A DNA stretch of 35,810 bases from an uncultured Pseudomonadota bacterium (GTDB lineage Bacteria; Pseudomonadota; Gammaproteobacteria; Burkholderiales; Methylophilaceae), in assembly GCA_903838125.1 (NCBI GenBank), contig CAILXF010000007.1, positions 1-35,810 on the forward strand. Reading direction: 5' to 3'. Made by a program: the position numbers and the translations under genes. Positions within the stretch are counted from its first letter, which is position 1; the number at the start of each line of letters is the position of its first letter. A model generated the notes under the pieces. It was not told where the DNA came from, searched no databases, and saw only the letters and a list, made by a program, of their open reading frames with translations. Shown here piece by piece: positions 1-8,048 of this stretch.

Positions 1-85
1 CACCCACACTTATCAGTTGTTAAATTGTTAAAGATCAGTCGACTCGAAAGTCATCTCGTTACCGCTTTGCCGTAACGAGGAGCGC
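1..85 (-). other. leader of a ribosomal RNA operon (16S gene lies left of the window)
   Basis: Read on the minus strand, this stretch follows a strong promoter. It carries a perfect 8-bp hairpin (55-62 pairing with 72-79) and then a boxA-like antitermination element, TGATCTTTAACAA, at 25-37. The E. coli rrn boxA is TGCTCTTTAACAA. The boxA is followed by AACTGATAAGTGTGGGTG, closely similar to the sequence between boxA and 16S in other proteobacterial rRNA leaders. The 16S gene itself is not in the window, so the identification rests on the leader alone. Confidence 0.8.
25..37 (-). promoter_or_regulatory. boxA antitermination element of the rRNA leader
   Basis: The minus-strand sequence TGATCTTTAACAA differs at one base from the E. 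coli rrn boxA, TGCTCTTTAACAA. In the family, boxA recruits NusB and NusE to keep polymerase from terminating in untranslated rRNA. Confidence 0.7.
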
Positions 86-113
86 ATTATACAGAGGTTT
101 TAAACCCCGTCAA
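86..113 (-). promoter_or_regulatory. strong sigma-70 promoter of the rRNA operon
   Basis: On the minus strand the -35 is TTGACG (108-113), the spacer is 16 bases, and the -10 is a perfect TATAAT (86-91). A GC-rich discriminator, GCGCTC (80-85), follows, and an AT-rich stretch lies upstream (114-145) like an UP element. Near-consensus hexamers with a GC-rich discriminator are the hallmark of stringently controlled rRNA promoters. Confidence 0.8.
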
Positions 114-173
114 TCATAAACTTGAAACTTTTACCGTTTATTTTTTGAGCGCATTATTTGCTTGAAAAATTAT

Positions 174-250
174 TGGTTGCGGGAACAGGATTTGAACCTG
201 TGACCTTCGGGTTATGAGCCCGACGAGCTGCCAGACTGCTCCATCCCGCG
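174..250 (-). tRNA. initiator tRNA-fMet (anticodon CAT)
   Basis: The minus strand gives a 77-base cloverleaf with the CCA tail encoded (174-176). The anticodon CAT sits in the loop between CGTCGGGCT and AACCCG. Three initiator marks are visible: an unpaired C at position 1 opposite A at position 72, three consecutive G:C pairs at the base of the anticodon stem (GGG/CCC), and the T-loop GTTCAAATC. It starts translation by delivering formylmethionine to the ribosomal P site. It is transcribed toward the rRNA promoter about 60 bases downstream, and no clear terminator is seen between them. Confidence 0.95.
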
Positions 251-283
251 TCCGGCTCGACATAAGTGCCGTCGAGAGGTGAG

Positions 284-312
284 ACTATAGCAAACCTTGC
301 CCTTTACCGCAA
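284..312 (-). promoter_or_regulatory. promoter of the initiator tRNA
   Basis: On the minus strand there is a TTGCGG -35 (307-312), an exact 17-base spacer and a TATAGT -10 (284-289), about 34 bases before the mature tRNA 5' end. The intervening leader contains a short hairpin (CTCGAC near 256 pairing with GTCGAG near 271). Confidence 0.65.
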
Positions 313-380
313 GGACATTCGCGGCTTTTTATTAAAAGGTCTGGATTAAAATGACGTTAATATGACGGTTGCAAGAATAT

Positions 381-1160
381 TTAGCTAAGTATGCTACGAA
401 CGTACGCAAGGTCTTCAGCTGTATCCACGCCAACTGCTGGCGCATTATCTGATATCGCAACTGCAATTTTATAGCCATGATGCAATACGCGTAACTGCTC
501 TAAACTTTCAAACTGCTCTATTCCAACGGGGGCAATATTGGCATATTGCTTAAGAAATTTAGCGCGGTAGGCATAGATACCTATATGTCTATACGCAGGA
601 ATTCCTTCTGGCAGTTCGGCATTATCGGCAAAGGCATCACGCGGATAAGGAATGGGTGCACGACTAAAATACAAAGCATGCCCACGCATATCCAACACCA
701 CTTTTACTATATTAGGATTAATAAAATCAGCTTTAGTATGTATGGCGTGACATGCTGTTGCCATCACGGCATCTTTGCTGTTCGCTAGCGCTGTAGCAAC
801 TTCAATAATTAATGTAGCTTCAATGAGTGGCTCGTCACCTTGTACATTCACAACGATAGCATCATCAGCCCAGCCTTGGTGGGCAGCAACCTCAGCAATA
901 CGATCGGTACCACTGACATGATCCTCCCTAGTCATGAGAGCGGCAAATCCATTGTGTTGAGCGGCATCTACAATACGTTGGTCATCAGTGGCAATCACCA
1001 CTTGGTGCGCTCCACTCATATGGGCCCGTTCTGCGACCCACACTACCATAGGCTTACCAGCAATATCTACTAACGGCTTACCTGGCAGACGCGTGCTCGC
1101 ATAGCGGGCGGGAATCACCACATAAAATGCTGGCGTTTGCGTGTTAGGCAACTTCTTCAT
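381..1160 (-). CDS. kdsB: 3-deoxy-manno-octulosonate cytidylyltransferase (CMP-KDO synthetase)
   Basis: This cytoplasmic enzyme activates KDO with CTP to CMP-KDO, the donor for the first inner-core sugar of lipopolysaccharide. The 259-residue product has the nucleotide-binding signature [17 protein letters not shown] (residues 14-30), TDRIAE (85-90) and [10 protein letters not shown] (105-114), and ends with the usual VDTAEDL segment. The length matches the family. The ATG at 1160 lies inside the 3' end of the upstream ycaR-like gene (17-base overlap), which suggests translational coupling. An internal TTG three codons later is an alternative start. The order lpxK-ycaR-kdsB is standard in proteobacteria, and this is the last gene of the leftward envelope operon. 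The assignment is secure. Confidence 0.97.
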   Translation of the reverse strand: MKKLPNTQTPAFYVVIPARYASTRLPGKPLVDIAGKPMVVWVAERAHMSGAHQVVIATDDQRIVDAAQHNGFAALMTREDHVSGTDRIAEVAAHQGWADDAIVVNVQGDEPLIEATLIIEVATALANSKDAVMATACHAIHTKADFINPNIVKVVLDMRGHALYFSRAPIPYPRDAFADNAELPEGIPAYRHIGIYAYRAKFLKQYANIAPVGIEQFESLEQLRVLHHGYKIAVAISDNAPAVGVDTAEDLAYVRSILS

Positions 1161-1326
1161 CTTCAGCTAATTTACGTGCTTCATCTTCAAGCATGACAGG
1201 AATACCGTCCTTGATCGGATAAGCCAAACGTGCTGATTTAGAAATCAATTCATTTTTGGCTTTATTGTAAATCAACGGCCCCTTGGTCACAGGACACACT
1301 AAAATCTGTAATAACTTTGCATCCAT
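1144..1326 (-). CDS. ycaR: YcaR/Trm112-like small protein (UPF0434)
   Basis: The 60-residue protein has the UPF0434 pattern [12 protein letters not shown] near the start and [18 protein letters not shown] in the middle. The family is related to Trm112, a small zinc-ribbon-like activator of methyltransferases, but the job of the bacterial lpxK-kdsB-linked members is not settled. Only one cysteine (C11) remains: the second of the usual CPxC is Thr and the later ELIC is ELIS, so zinc binding looks unlikely here. A purine-rich SD (AAGAGG) precedes the ATG. The gene lies 14 bases after lpxK and overlaps the start of kdsB. Confidence 0.9.
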   Translation of the reverse strand: MDAKLLQILVCPVTKGPLIYNKAKNELISKSARLAYPIKDGIPVMLEDEARKLAEDEEVA

Positions 1327-1340
1327 CTTAAAATAACCTC

Positions 1341-2333
1341 TTAATTAGTTAACTTATTTAATACAACAGCCATAAGTTTTGGTTGAATATCTGCGCTTAC
1401 TGGCAATACCCAGAATCCAGGCTTCGCAAAGCCTTCACATTTTACGGCATCTTTTTCGGTCATCACCACTATATCAGCAACATTGTCGGCAAAGTCTTGC
1501 GCTTGAAATGCGTAATGATCAGCGTAAGCTTTACTTTTAAACTGTAAACCTAAAGTATTCAACTGTTGAAAAAAACGCTGCGGATTGCCTATTCCAGCAA
1601 TTGCCAATACCTGCTTTCCAGCAAAGTTCGCTACGCTGCAGATTTTATTAGGATCAAGTAAGTTGTAAAAGTTTGTCGCCTGCAGTCGCATTTCAATTGG
1701 TTTTAAAGCCTGAATATTGCCTAGTTCACACTTTCCATTTACTACCACTGCATCTACATGGGTTAAGCGTGCCACTGACTCGCGCAGAGGTCCCGCCGGC
1801 AACAAAGCCCCGTTACCAAAACCTGCGATACCATCGACTACCGCGATCTCAACATCTCTTCGCAAACGATAGTGCTGCAACCCATCATCACTAATAATAA
1901 TATTACATTCAGTATGAGCTTCCAGCAAAGCTTGGCCAGCAACCGTCCGATCAACACCAACAAATACTGGGCAACCTGTGCGCCTTGCGAGCAAAAGCGG
2001 TTCGTCACCTACTTGCTGAGGGTCGCTATGCGAAAGCACAGCCAACACCTCAGTTCTACTCCCACCGTAACCCCGACTGATAATGCCCGGTCGATAACCT
2101 GCAATTTGCAATTGCTTAGCCAGCCAAATTACCAATGGCGTTTTGCCGCTGCCGCCCACATTAATATTACCAACCACCAATACTGGAACTGCTAAACGAT
2201 AGGATTTAAGCCAGCCATTATGATACAACCACTTACGTAGCGAACTGATAATGAAAAATACTAGAGAGATTGGCAATAGCAAAGTATGCCACGGCGTGTA
2301 GGATAACCACTGTTTTTGTAGCCAGCCAGTCAT
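1341..2333 (-). CDS. lpxK: tetraacyldisaccharide 4'-kinase
   Basis: LpxK phosphorylates the 4'-position of the tetraacyldisaccharide-1-phosphate precursor to give lipid IVA, at the cytoplasmic face of the inner membrane. The 330-residue product has an N-terminal membrane-interacting segment (about 15-33), the P-loop [12 protein letters not shown] (55-66), ISRGYGG (85-91), [15 protein letters not shown] (146-160) and a late TEKDAVKC motif, all typical of LpxK. The length is within a few residues of the E. coli enzyme. It lies 21 bases after msbA, the flippase that exports the product of this pathway, in the same leftward operon. Confidence 0.97.
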   Translation of the reverse strand: MTGWLQKQWLSYTPWHTLLLPISLVFFIISSLRKWLYHNGWLKSYRLAVPVLVVGNINVGGSGKTPLVIWLAKQLQIAGYRPGIISRGYGGSRTEVLAVLSHSDPQQVGDEPLLLARRTGCPVFVGVDRTVAGQALLEAHTECNIIISDDGLQHYRLRRDVEIAVVDGIAGFGNGALLPAGPLRESVARLTHVDAVVVNGKCELGNIQALKPIEMRLQATNFYNLLDPNKICSVANFAGKQVLAIAGIGNPQRFFQQLNTLGLQFKSKAYADHYAFQAQDFADNVADIVVMTEKDAVKCEGFAKPGFWVLPVSADIQPKLMAVVLNKLTN

Positions 2334-2354
2334 AGTGGCAGAGTTACAAAGGTT

Positions 2355-4109
2355 TTAACTAAATTGTTTTTGATACAACTTAGCATAGTGGCCATTTTGT
2401 TTAATAAGTGCGTCATGGGTCCCAGCTTCAACAATTTTTCCTTGCTCCATCACCATAATGCGATCCGCATTCTCGATAGTACTGAGTCTGTGCGCGATGA
2501 CGATGCTAGTTCTATTTTGCATCAGGGTATCAAGCGCGGCTTGCACGTGTTGCTCAGATTCAGTATCTAGTGCGGAAGTCGCTTCATCAAGAAGCAATAT
2601 TGGCGCATTCTTCAAAATAGCGCGCGCAATGGCGATACGCTGACGCTGACCCCCAGACAAACGCACACCTCGATCGCCAATTTCATTTTGAAGTCCATGG
2701 GGTAGTTGTTGTATAAACTCCCAAGCGTGCGCGGCCTTAGCGGCATTAATAACATCTTGTTCACTGGCATCACGCAACACACCATAGGCGATATTATTGA
2801 AGATGGTGTCATTAAACAAAATCACATCCTGACTCACCAGTGAAAATTGTTCGCGCAAATTAGCCAACGGTAAGGTGCGCATATCAACACCATCTATCAG
2901 CACCTGCCCTTGTTGCAACTCGTAAAATCTTGGCAGCAGATTAACCAGAGTCGTCTTACCACCCCCTGAGCGACCCACTAGAGCTAGTTTTTCACCCGGC
3001 TTAATTGTAAAGCTAATATCATTTAGTGCTGGTCGCTTGGCATTTTGATAGCTCAAACTGACATTCTTAAATTCTATTTCTCCGTGGCTCCGAGCCAAAG
3101 CTTGCTTGCCATCATCGGCTTCCGGCTCAATATCGATTACTCCGAATACACTTTGCGCTGCAGCCAGAGCCACTTGCACTTCTTCATTCATAGCGGTGAG
3201 ATGCTTAATCGGCGCAATTAACATGAGTAATGCGGCCACGAAAGCTGCAAACTCACCAGCGCTAAATCGCCCAACCGCGTAGTAAACCACTAAACCTAAG
3301 GAAACAGCAGCTAATAGCTCGATCACCATACTATTCATGCCAGACAGACGTGCAAGCCTGATTTGCATATGTCTATTCTTAGCCGCCACTTTAGCAAAAC
3401 GTTGATTTTCATAACTGCTTGCACCAAAAATCTTCACAATACGCTGACCTGATATAGCTTCTTCTGCCACCTTAGTCATTTCGCCGATGGAGTCTTGCGC
3501 TTGCTTTCCTGCGTTACGTAGCTTTGGCGTCATAGCTCTTAGATAAAAGGCCATAATCGGGGCAATTAGCGCAAAAATTAGCGTCAGACGCCAATCCAAA
3601 TAGAGCATATAGCCAACAATTCCTAAGGCTGTCAGGGTATCGCTGACTAGCGAAATGGCAGAACGCGTAGCTGCACCAGACATTTGCTCAACATCATAGG
3701 TAATTTTGGCAACGACGATGCCCGCAGACTGCTCATCAAAATAAGTAATCGGCAATCGCATCAACTGCTGAAACACACTGCGGCGCAAATCTTCAACTAC
3801 ACGTCGCGCCACCCAGCGCATAGCGAAGCCAGAAAAAAATCCGGACAGGCCGCGCACAGCCATTAAGCCAAATAACATAAGGGGTAGTAAAGCCATTTTG
3901 TCGGGCGACTGTTTAACAAACCCCTCATCGGTTACTTGTTTTATAGTCGCTAGAAAAGCCGTATTGGTCGCTGATAAAAATACCAGTCCCAAAATGCCGA
4001 TTAAAAATACCCCTTTATATCTCCATGCGTAAGCAAATAAACGAAGATATAAAGTCTTTGAATCGGCAACCTTTTCTTGTGGCGTTGCTTTGGCAGTTGA
4101 ATTCGACAT
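2355..4109 (-). CDS. msbA: lipid A export ABC transporter, ATP-binding/permease protein MsbA
   Basis: This homodimeric half-transporter flips lipid A-core across the inner membrane. The 584 residues split into a six-helix membrane domain (about 28-320) and an ATPase domain (about 343-584). The latter has Walker A GRSGGGKT (379-386), the signature LSGGQRQ (484-490), Walker B ILLLDEA (504-510) and the switch histidine H540. The length fits MsbA of this class. It lies between exbD and lpxK, an arrangement that supports lipid A rather than drug transport. No strong SD is visible before the ATG. The family as a whole includes multidrug exporters, but context decides the call. Confidence 0.95.
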   Translation of the reverse strand: MSNSTAKATPQEKVADSKTLYLRLFAYAWRYKGVFLIGILGLVFLSATNTAFLATIKQVTDEGFVKQSPDKMALLPLMLFGLMAVRGLSGFFSGFAMRWVARRVVEDLRRSVFQQLMRLPITYFDEQSAGIVVAKITYDVEQMSGAATRSAISLVSDTLTALGIVGYMLYLDWRLTLIFALIAPIMAFYLRAMTPKLRNAGKQAQDSIGEMTKVAEEAISGQRIVKIFGASSYENQRFAKVAAKNRHMQIRLARLSGMNSMVIELLAAVSLGLVVYYAVGRFSAGEFAAFVAALLMLIAPIKHLTAMNEEVQVALAAAQSVFGVIDIEPEADDGKQALARSHGEIEFKNVSLSYQNAKRPALNDISFTIKPGEKLALVGRSGGGKTTLVNLLPRFYELQQGQVLIDGVDMRTLPLANLREQFSLVSQDVILFNDTIFNNIAYGVLRDASEQDVINAAKAAHAWEFIQQLPHGLQNEIGDRGVRLSGGQRQRIAIARAILKNAPILLLDEATSALDTESEQHVQAALDTLMQNRTSIVIAHRLSTIENADRIMVMEQGKIVEAGTHDALIKQNGHYAKLYQKQFS

Positions 4110-4147
4110 AACTAACGTCGATACGTAGTGGTCATAAAATTAGAAAT

Positions 4148-4570
4148 TTAAGAACCCGCTTTAGTTTGAGTGGCAAATGTAATGTGGGTATAACCCGCAA
4201 CGCGAGATGCTTCCATAACATTGATTACCGATTGATGCGTAGTCTTTGCGTCGGCATTAATAATCACCGTAGGCTCTTTTTCGCTATTAGCCGCAGCTTG
4301 GAGTGCTGCTGCAATCGCAGTCACTGAAGTGTCAGTCATAGCTTTATGGTTAATCACATATTTACCGCTAGCATCAATGCCGACCTCTATGGTTAACGGC
4401 TTTTCTTGCGGCGCATTAGCTTCAGCCGTTGGTAAATTGATTTGGAGTTCGCTAGTACGTGAGAAAGTAGTACTCACTACCAAGAAAATAATAATGACCA
4501 ACAACACGTCGATCAGTGGCACGAGGTTCATCTCAAGGTCTTCATGACGCTTGCCACGCTGTAAATTCAT
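4148..4570 (-). CDS. exbD: ExbD/TolR-family proton-channel protein
   Basis: This is a 140-residue inner-membrane protein with one N-terminal transmembrane helix (about 16-36). The helix carries the proton-accessible aspartate in NLVPLIDVLLV (D21), which is essential in the family. A periplasmic domain follows. With ExbB it converts proton-motive force into motion of TonB for outer-membrane uptake. A good SD (AAGGA, 7 bases before ATG) is present. It follows exbB by 25 bases. No tonB is in the window, so partnership with a TonB elsewhere is inferred. A TolR assignment is less likely because there is no tolA/tolB context. Confidence 0.92.
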   Translation of the reverse strand: MNLQRGKRHEDLEMNLVPLIDVLLVIIIFLVVSTTFSRTSELQINLPTAEANAPQEKPLTIEVGIDASGKYVINHKAMTDTSVTAIAAALQAAANSEKEPTVIINADAKTTHQSVINVMEASRVAGYTHITFATQTKAGS

Positions 4571-4595
4571 AACTATTCCTTCTATCTAAAACGAG

Positions 4596-5201
4596 TTACT
4601 TACGTTCGCCGTGAATAATTTCTACTAATTTAATGGCTTGTTGCTCCATATCCACTAGCAAACTATCAACTTTAGCGCGGAAATAACGATAGGTCAGCAT
4701 AGCTGGCACAGCCACCACAATACCGGCTGCCGTATTGTATAAAGCCACAGAGATACCGCGTGCAAATTGTGCTACGTCGTGGCCAGTACTGGTAAATGCC
4801 CCAAACAATTCAACCATGCCAATCACTGTACCGAGCAAACCCAATAAAGGGGCTACAGTAGCTATTGATCCTAGCGTAGAAAGATATCTTCCTAACTGAT
4901 GATCTACGGCACGTCCAGTTTCCTCAATCGCCTCTTTGGTAATTTCACGCGAGTTCTTGGCGTTAGATAGCGCGCTAGCAAACAATTGACCCAATAGAGA
5001 ATGTTGCTCTAAACGGGCAATCGTTTCCTTGGTAATGCCGCCCTTTGCCAGCCAAATTTGAACTTCTGGCAATAAATTCTTAGGTGCTACCGTACTTTCA
5101 CGTAACGCAAAAAAACGTTCACCTATAATGGCTAACGCCACTACTGATGCAAAGATGAGTGGCCAAATTGGCCAACCTGCCGCTAAAATAATTTGCCACA
5201 C
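4596..5201 (-). CDS. exbB: ExbB/TolQ/MotA-family proton-channel protein
   Basis: The 201-residue inner-membrane protein has three predicted helices (about 8-28, 112-134, 150-172) and the family core TVAPLLGLLGTVIGMVELF (residues 115-133). It forms the pentameric channel around ExbD. The start is a GTG at 5201, chosen because it precedes the conserved WPLIFAS helix and has a good SD (GGGAG) about 9 bases upstream. It heads the leftward operon exbB-exbD-msbA-lpxK-ycaR-kdsB, so energy transduction and lipid A synthesis are probably transcribed together. Confidence 0.93.
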   Translation of the reverse strand: MWQIILAAGWPIWPLIFASVVALAIIGERFFALRESTVAPKNLLPEVQIWLAKGGITKETIARLEQHSLLGQLFASALSNAKNSREITKEAIEETGRAVDHQLGRYLSTLGSIATVAPLLGLLGTVIGMVELFGAFTSTGHDVAQFARGISVALYNTAAGIVVAVPAMLTYRYFRAKVDSLLVDMEQQAIKLVEIIHGERK

Positions 5202-5274
5202 GGTGAAACTCCCTAAAATTCAAATAAAAACTTAAAAAATCTTCATGTATTTGGATAGAACTCATCCCTGCGCT

Positions 5275-5303
5275 ACTTTAGCCGTTAGTGTCCTTTTCGG
5301 CAA
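5275..5303 (-). promoter_or_regulatory. candidate promoter of the exbB-kdsB operon
   Basis: On the minus strand, TTGCCG (5298-5303), a 17-base spacer and TAAAGT (5275-5280) lie about 75 bases before the exbB GTG, in the only gap upstream of the operon. The hexamers are moderate matches. Confidence 0.4.
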
Positions 5304-5373
5304 GCTTGAAGTTGATTTGATTTACTCGGTTAACCACCCATGACCCAAGGAATTCTGTACTAAACTTTGACCA

Positions 5374-6060
5374 TTACAATGACTGCAAACGCCCGTCAAC
5401 TAATTTATATTGCCGCTGCATTTTCTGTGCAAGTTCTAAATCATGCGTCACTACCACCAAGCTTAAATTGTGACTTTGATTCATTTCCAACAGTAAATCG
5501 AACACCGCATGCGCTGTATGCCGATCAAGGTTGCCTGTGGGCTCATCCGCCAAAATACATTGAGGCTGCGTCACTAAAGCCCTTGCTACCGCTGCGCGCT
5601 GGCGCTCACCGCCTGACAATTCACCAGGCATATGTTGCAATCTATGTTGCAAGCCAACCTTATTGAGCGTTTCGGCAGCTAATCTAAGCGCCTGCTCACG
5701 CGGCATACGTCTAATTAATAATGGCATCGCTACGTTTTCTAGCGCGGTAAACTCTGGAAGCAAATGGTGAAACTGGTAAACAAAGCCTAGAGACTGATTG
5801 CGCAATAGGCCTTTTTTGCTTTCGCTTAAAGTGACTAAGTTTTGATCGCATATAGCCACTTCACCACTAGTAGGAGAATCTAGGCCACCCAGCAAATGCA
5901 ATAATGTACTTTTTCCCGAGCCAGAAGTACCCACAATTGCCACCTGCTCTCCAACGCCCACACTTAAATCTATGCCGTTAAGCACAGCTACTTCTAGACC
6001 ATGGTAGGTTTTATGCAGGGCTCTGCATGCAACAATACTCGTCGTATCAAAACTACTCAT
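5374..6060 (-). CDS. lolD: lipoprotein-releasing ABC transporter ATP-binding protein LolD
   Basis: This ATPase powers release of outer-membrane lipoproteins from the inner membrane to the LolA chaperone. The 228 residues contain Walker A GTSGSGKS (44-51), the Q-loop in [18 protein letters not shown] (93-110), the signature ELSGGERQR (147-155), Walker [13 protein letters not shown] (168-179) and the switch His in VVTHD. The [14 protein letters not shown] stretch is typical of LolD rather than of MacB-type ATPases. The ATG overlaps the end of lolC by 8 bases, indicating coupled translation. Confidence 0.96.
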   Translation of the reverse strand: MSSFDTTSIVACRALHKTYHGLEVAVLNGIDLSVGVGEQVAIVGTSGSGKSTLLHLLGGLDSPTSGEVAICDQNLVTLSESKKGLLRNQSLGFVYQFHHLLPEFTALENVAMPLLIRRMPREQALRLAAETLNKVGLQHRLQHMPGELSGGERQRAAVARALVTQPQCILADEPTGNLDRHTAHAVFDLLLEMNQSHNLSLVVVTHDLELAQKMQRQYKLVDGRLQSL

Positions 6061-7339
6061 AACGCAAGGCCTCCGCTGGATTTATTTTACTGGCTTTCCA
6101 ACTTGGATATAAAGTGGCTAGTAGACTTAATACAAATGACATCAGCACAATGGTAATCACATCTGACCAGATTAAGTCTGAAGGCAAGTCACTGATGTAG
6201 TAAACATCTTTGGCTAAAAACTGTACGTGCAATAAATGTTCAATAAACGGAATAATAGTACTGATATTGAGTGCAATTAAAATGCCAAACACTGCCCCAA
6301 CTAGTGTGCCGATAACCCCTATCAAGGCGCCTTGGACGATAAAAATTAGCATAATACTCATCGGGCTCGCGCCTAAAGTGCGCATAATAGCAATGTCAGC
6401 ACGCTTATCTGTTACCGCCATCACTAGCGTGGATACAATATTAAAAGCGGCCACTGCAACAATTAACGTAAGAATAATAAACATCACGCGCTTTTCCATT
6501 TGCACCGCACGAAAGAAATTGGCGTGCTGCTGGGTCCAGTCGCTTACATAAAATGCGCTACCGTAACGGTTTAACTGGGCACTTAGCGAGGTTGCAATGC
6601 TGGGTGCATCAAATAAATCGTCTAACTTGAGACGCAATCCTGAAACTTTATTTTCCATACGGTACAACTTAGCAGCATCATCAATATGGATTAGCGCTAG
6701 TCCAGCATCATATTCATACATACCAATTTGGAATAAACCCACTAAGGTAAATTGCTTCAGCCGCGGCACTACACCTGTCGGCGTAAATTGACCTTGCGGT
6801 GCCATCACCACCACTTTATCCCCTATTTGCGCGCCCAAAGCCTGCGCCAAATCAGCGCCTAAAATAATGCCGAACTCACCGGCGCGTAGGTTATCTAAAC
6901 TACCAACTTTCATATGGCGACCTAAGTCTGCCACTTTATCTTCAGTCTTAGGGAGCACCCCGCGAATAATGGCACCCTGGACACCTTGACCATAACTCAA
7001 CATGCCCTGCGCTGTGATGTAAGGGGCGCCTGCCAAAACGTGCGGATGCTTAGCGGCAATCACGGCAACCGACTGCCAATCGTCTAACTGATTGTTGCTA
7101 GAGGTAATTTCCAAATGCGAGGCCACGCCCAAAATACGCGTACGTAACTCTTTTTGGAAACCATTCATCACCGACAGCACCACAATAAGCGCTGCTACAC
7201 CAAGTGCAATGCCAATCATGCTGGTGAGGGAGATAAACGAAATGAAGTGATTTTTGCGTTTTGCGCGGGTATAGCGCATACCCACAAACAATTCAAATTT
7301 GGCTAATTTTGTTACGAATGATTTTATATTGGTTAACAT
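6053..7339 (-). CDS. lolC: lipoprotein-releasing ABC transporter permease LolC/LolE
   Basis: This inner-membrane permease is the partner of LolD in lipoprotein sorting. Read from the ATG at 7339 it has 428 residues. It has a first helix near [20 protein letters not shown], a long periplasmic domain, and three C-terminal helices ending in [18 protein letters not shown], a classic LolC/E tail. The frame is open for 16 more codons upstream to an ATG at 7387. I prefer 7339 because LolC proteins begin shortly before the [16 protein letters not shown] motif. Only one permease gene is present next to lolD, so the complex may use two copies of it or a second permease encoded elsewhere. Confidence 0.93.
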   Translation of the reverse strand: MLTNIKSFVTKLAKFELFVGMRYTRAKRKNHFISFISLTSMIGIALGVAALIVVLSVMNGFQKELRTRILGVASHLEITSSNNQLDDWQSVAVIAAKHPHVLAGAPYITAQGMLSYGQGVQGAIIRGVLPKTEDKVADLGRHMKVGSLDNLRAGEFGIILGADLAQALGAQIGDKVVVMAPQGQFTPTGVVPRLKQFTLVGLFQIGMYEYDAGLALIHIDDAAKLYRMENKVSGLRLKLDDLFDAPSIATSLSAQLNRYGSAFYVSDWTQQHANFFRAVQMEKRVMFIILTLIVAVAAFNIVSTLVMAVTDKRADIAIMRTLGASPMSIMLIFIVQGALIGVIGTLVGAVFGILIALNISTIIPFIEHLLHVQFLAKDVYYISDLPSDLIWSDVITIVLMSFVLSLLATLYPSWKASKINPAEALRYE

Positions 7340-7396
7340 AAGACAAATTCTAACAGCCTTAAGGCGTGCATAAGAAACATATTGCACGCCAACTCT

Positions 7397-7410
7397 GATA
7401 AAATCTCGGC
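7397..7410 (+). promoter_or_regulatory. extended -10 promoter directly before ribE
   Basis: TGATAAAAT (TG at 7396-7397, TAAAAT at 7399-7404) ends six bases before the ribE ATG at 7411, and no Shine-Dalgarno sequence is visible. Transcription starting at the usual distance would begin at or next to the ATG, giving a leaderless message. No good -35 is seen, as is common for extended -10 promoters. Confidence 0.4.
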
Positions 7411-8022
7411 ATGTTTACAGGCATCATACAAGCAGTAGGTTCAATCCAAAGCGCGACAACCGCTGATGATGACGTTAAGTTGCGCATCAACTGCGATGAA
7501 TTAGATATGCAAGATGTCAGTATAGGAGACAGCATTGCGATCAATGGCGTCTGCCTAACCGCAGTCAACTTCAGCGCACAGCATTTTGAGGCGCATGTTT
7601 CTAAAGAAACATTATCTGTCACTACTGGCTTAGCGCCGGAGAATATAGGACATGCAGTTAACCTTGAAAAAGCCTTAAGACTCAGCGACCGCCTTGGCGG
7701 CCATCTAGTCAGTGGCCATGTTGATGGCATCGCAACAGTGCTGGAGTTTGAACAACTGGGCGACTGTTGGAAACTGACATTAGAAGCGCCACGAGCAATC
7801 TCTAAATACATTGCAACCAAGGGGTCAATTTGCGTCAACGGTGTCAGCCTGACCGTGAATACGGTCAGTAGCAATGTGTTTACGATGAATTTAATCCCAC
7901 ATACCCTAAGCCATACCAATCTGCAGTTTTTAGTGGTCGGTAGTCTTGTTAATTTAGAAATTGACCAGATTGCACGCTATGTAGAGAGAATGACTGAATG
8001 GGCGACCGACAATCCAAAGTAA
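7411..8022 (+). CDS. ribE: riboflavin synthase, alpha subunit
   Basis: This enzyme dismutates two 6,7-dimethyl-8-ribityllumazine molecules to riboflavin and a pyrimidine that is recycled. The 203 residues form two lumazine-binding beta-barrel repeats. The first starts MFTGIIQAVGSI and holds GDSIAINGVCLTAV. The second holds KGSICVNGVSLTVNTV. The length is normal. The downstream ribB fusion begins 27 bases after the stop. ribD and ribH, often neighbours, are not in the window. No FMN riboswitch fits in the 71-base gap upstream. Confidence 0.96.
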   Translation: MFTGIIQAVGSIQSATTADDDVKLRINCDELDMQDVSIGDSIAINGVCLTAVNFSAQHFEAHVSKETLSVTTGLAPENIGHAVNLEKALRLSDRLGGHLVSGHVDGIATVLEFEQLGDCWKLTLEAPRAISKYIATKGSICVNGVSLTVNTVSSNVFTMNLIPHTLSHTNLQFLVVGSLVNLEIDQIARYVERMTEWATDNPK

Positions 8023-8048
8023 GAACAAGAAAGATTAAATGGCAAAAC

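Noticed and set aside
1144-1326. Loss of cysteines in the YcaR-like protein as a sign of a new function
   Set aside because: As I recall, other betaproteobacterial members also have CPVT in place of CPVC, so this looks like ordinary family variation.
7340-7410. FMN riboswitch upstream of ribE
   Set aside because: The gap is only 71 bases and none of the conserved RFN-element blocks is visible.
7359-7919. Long minus-strand open frame opposite ribE
   Set aside because: It is a shadow of ribE, whose translation matches a known family throughout. The antisense product has no recognisable motif and low-complexity Ser/Cys/Pro composition.
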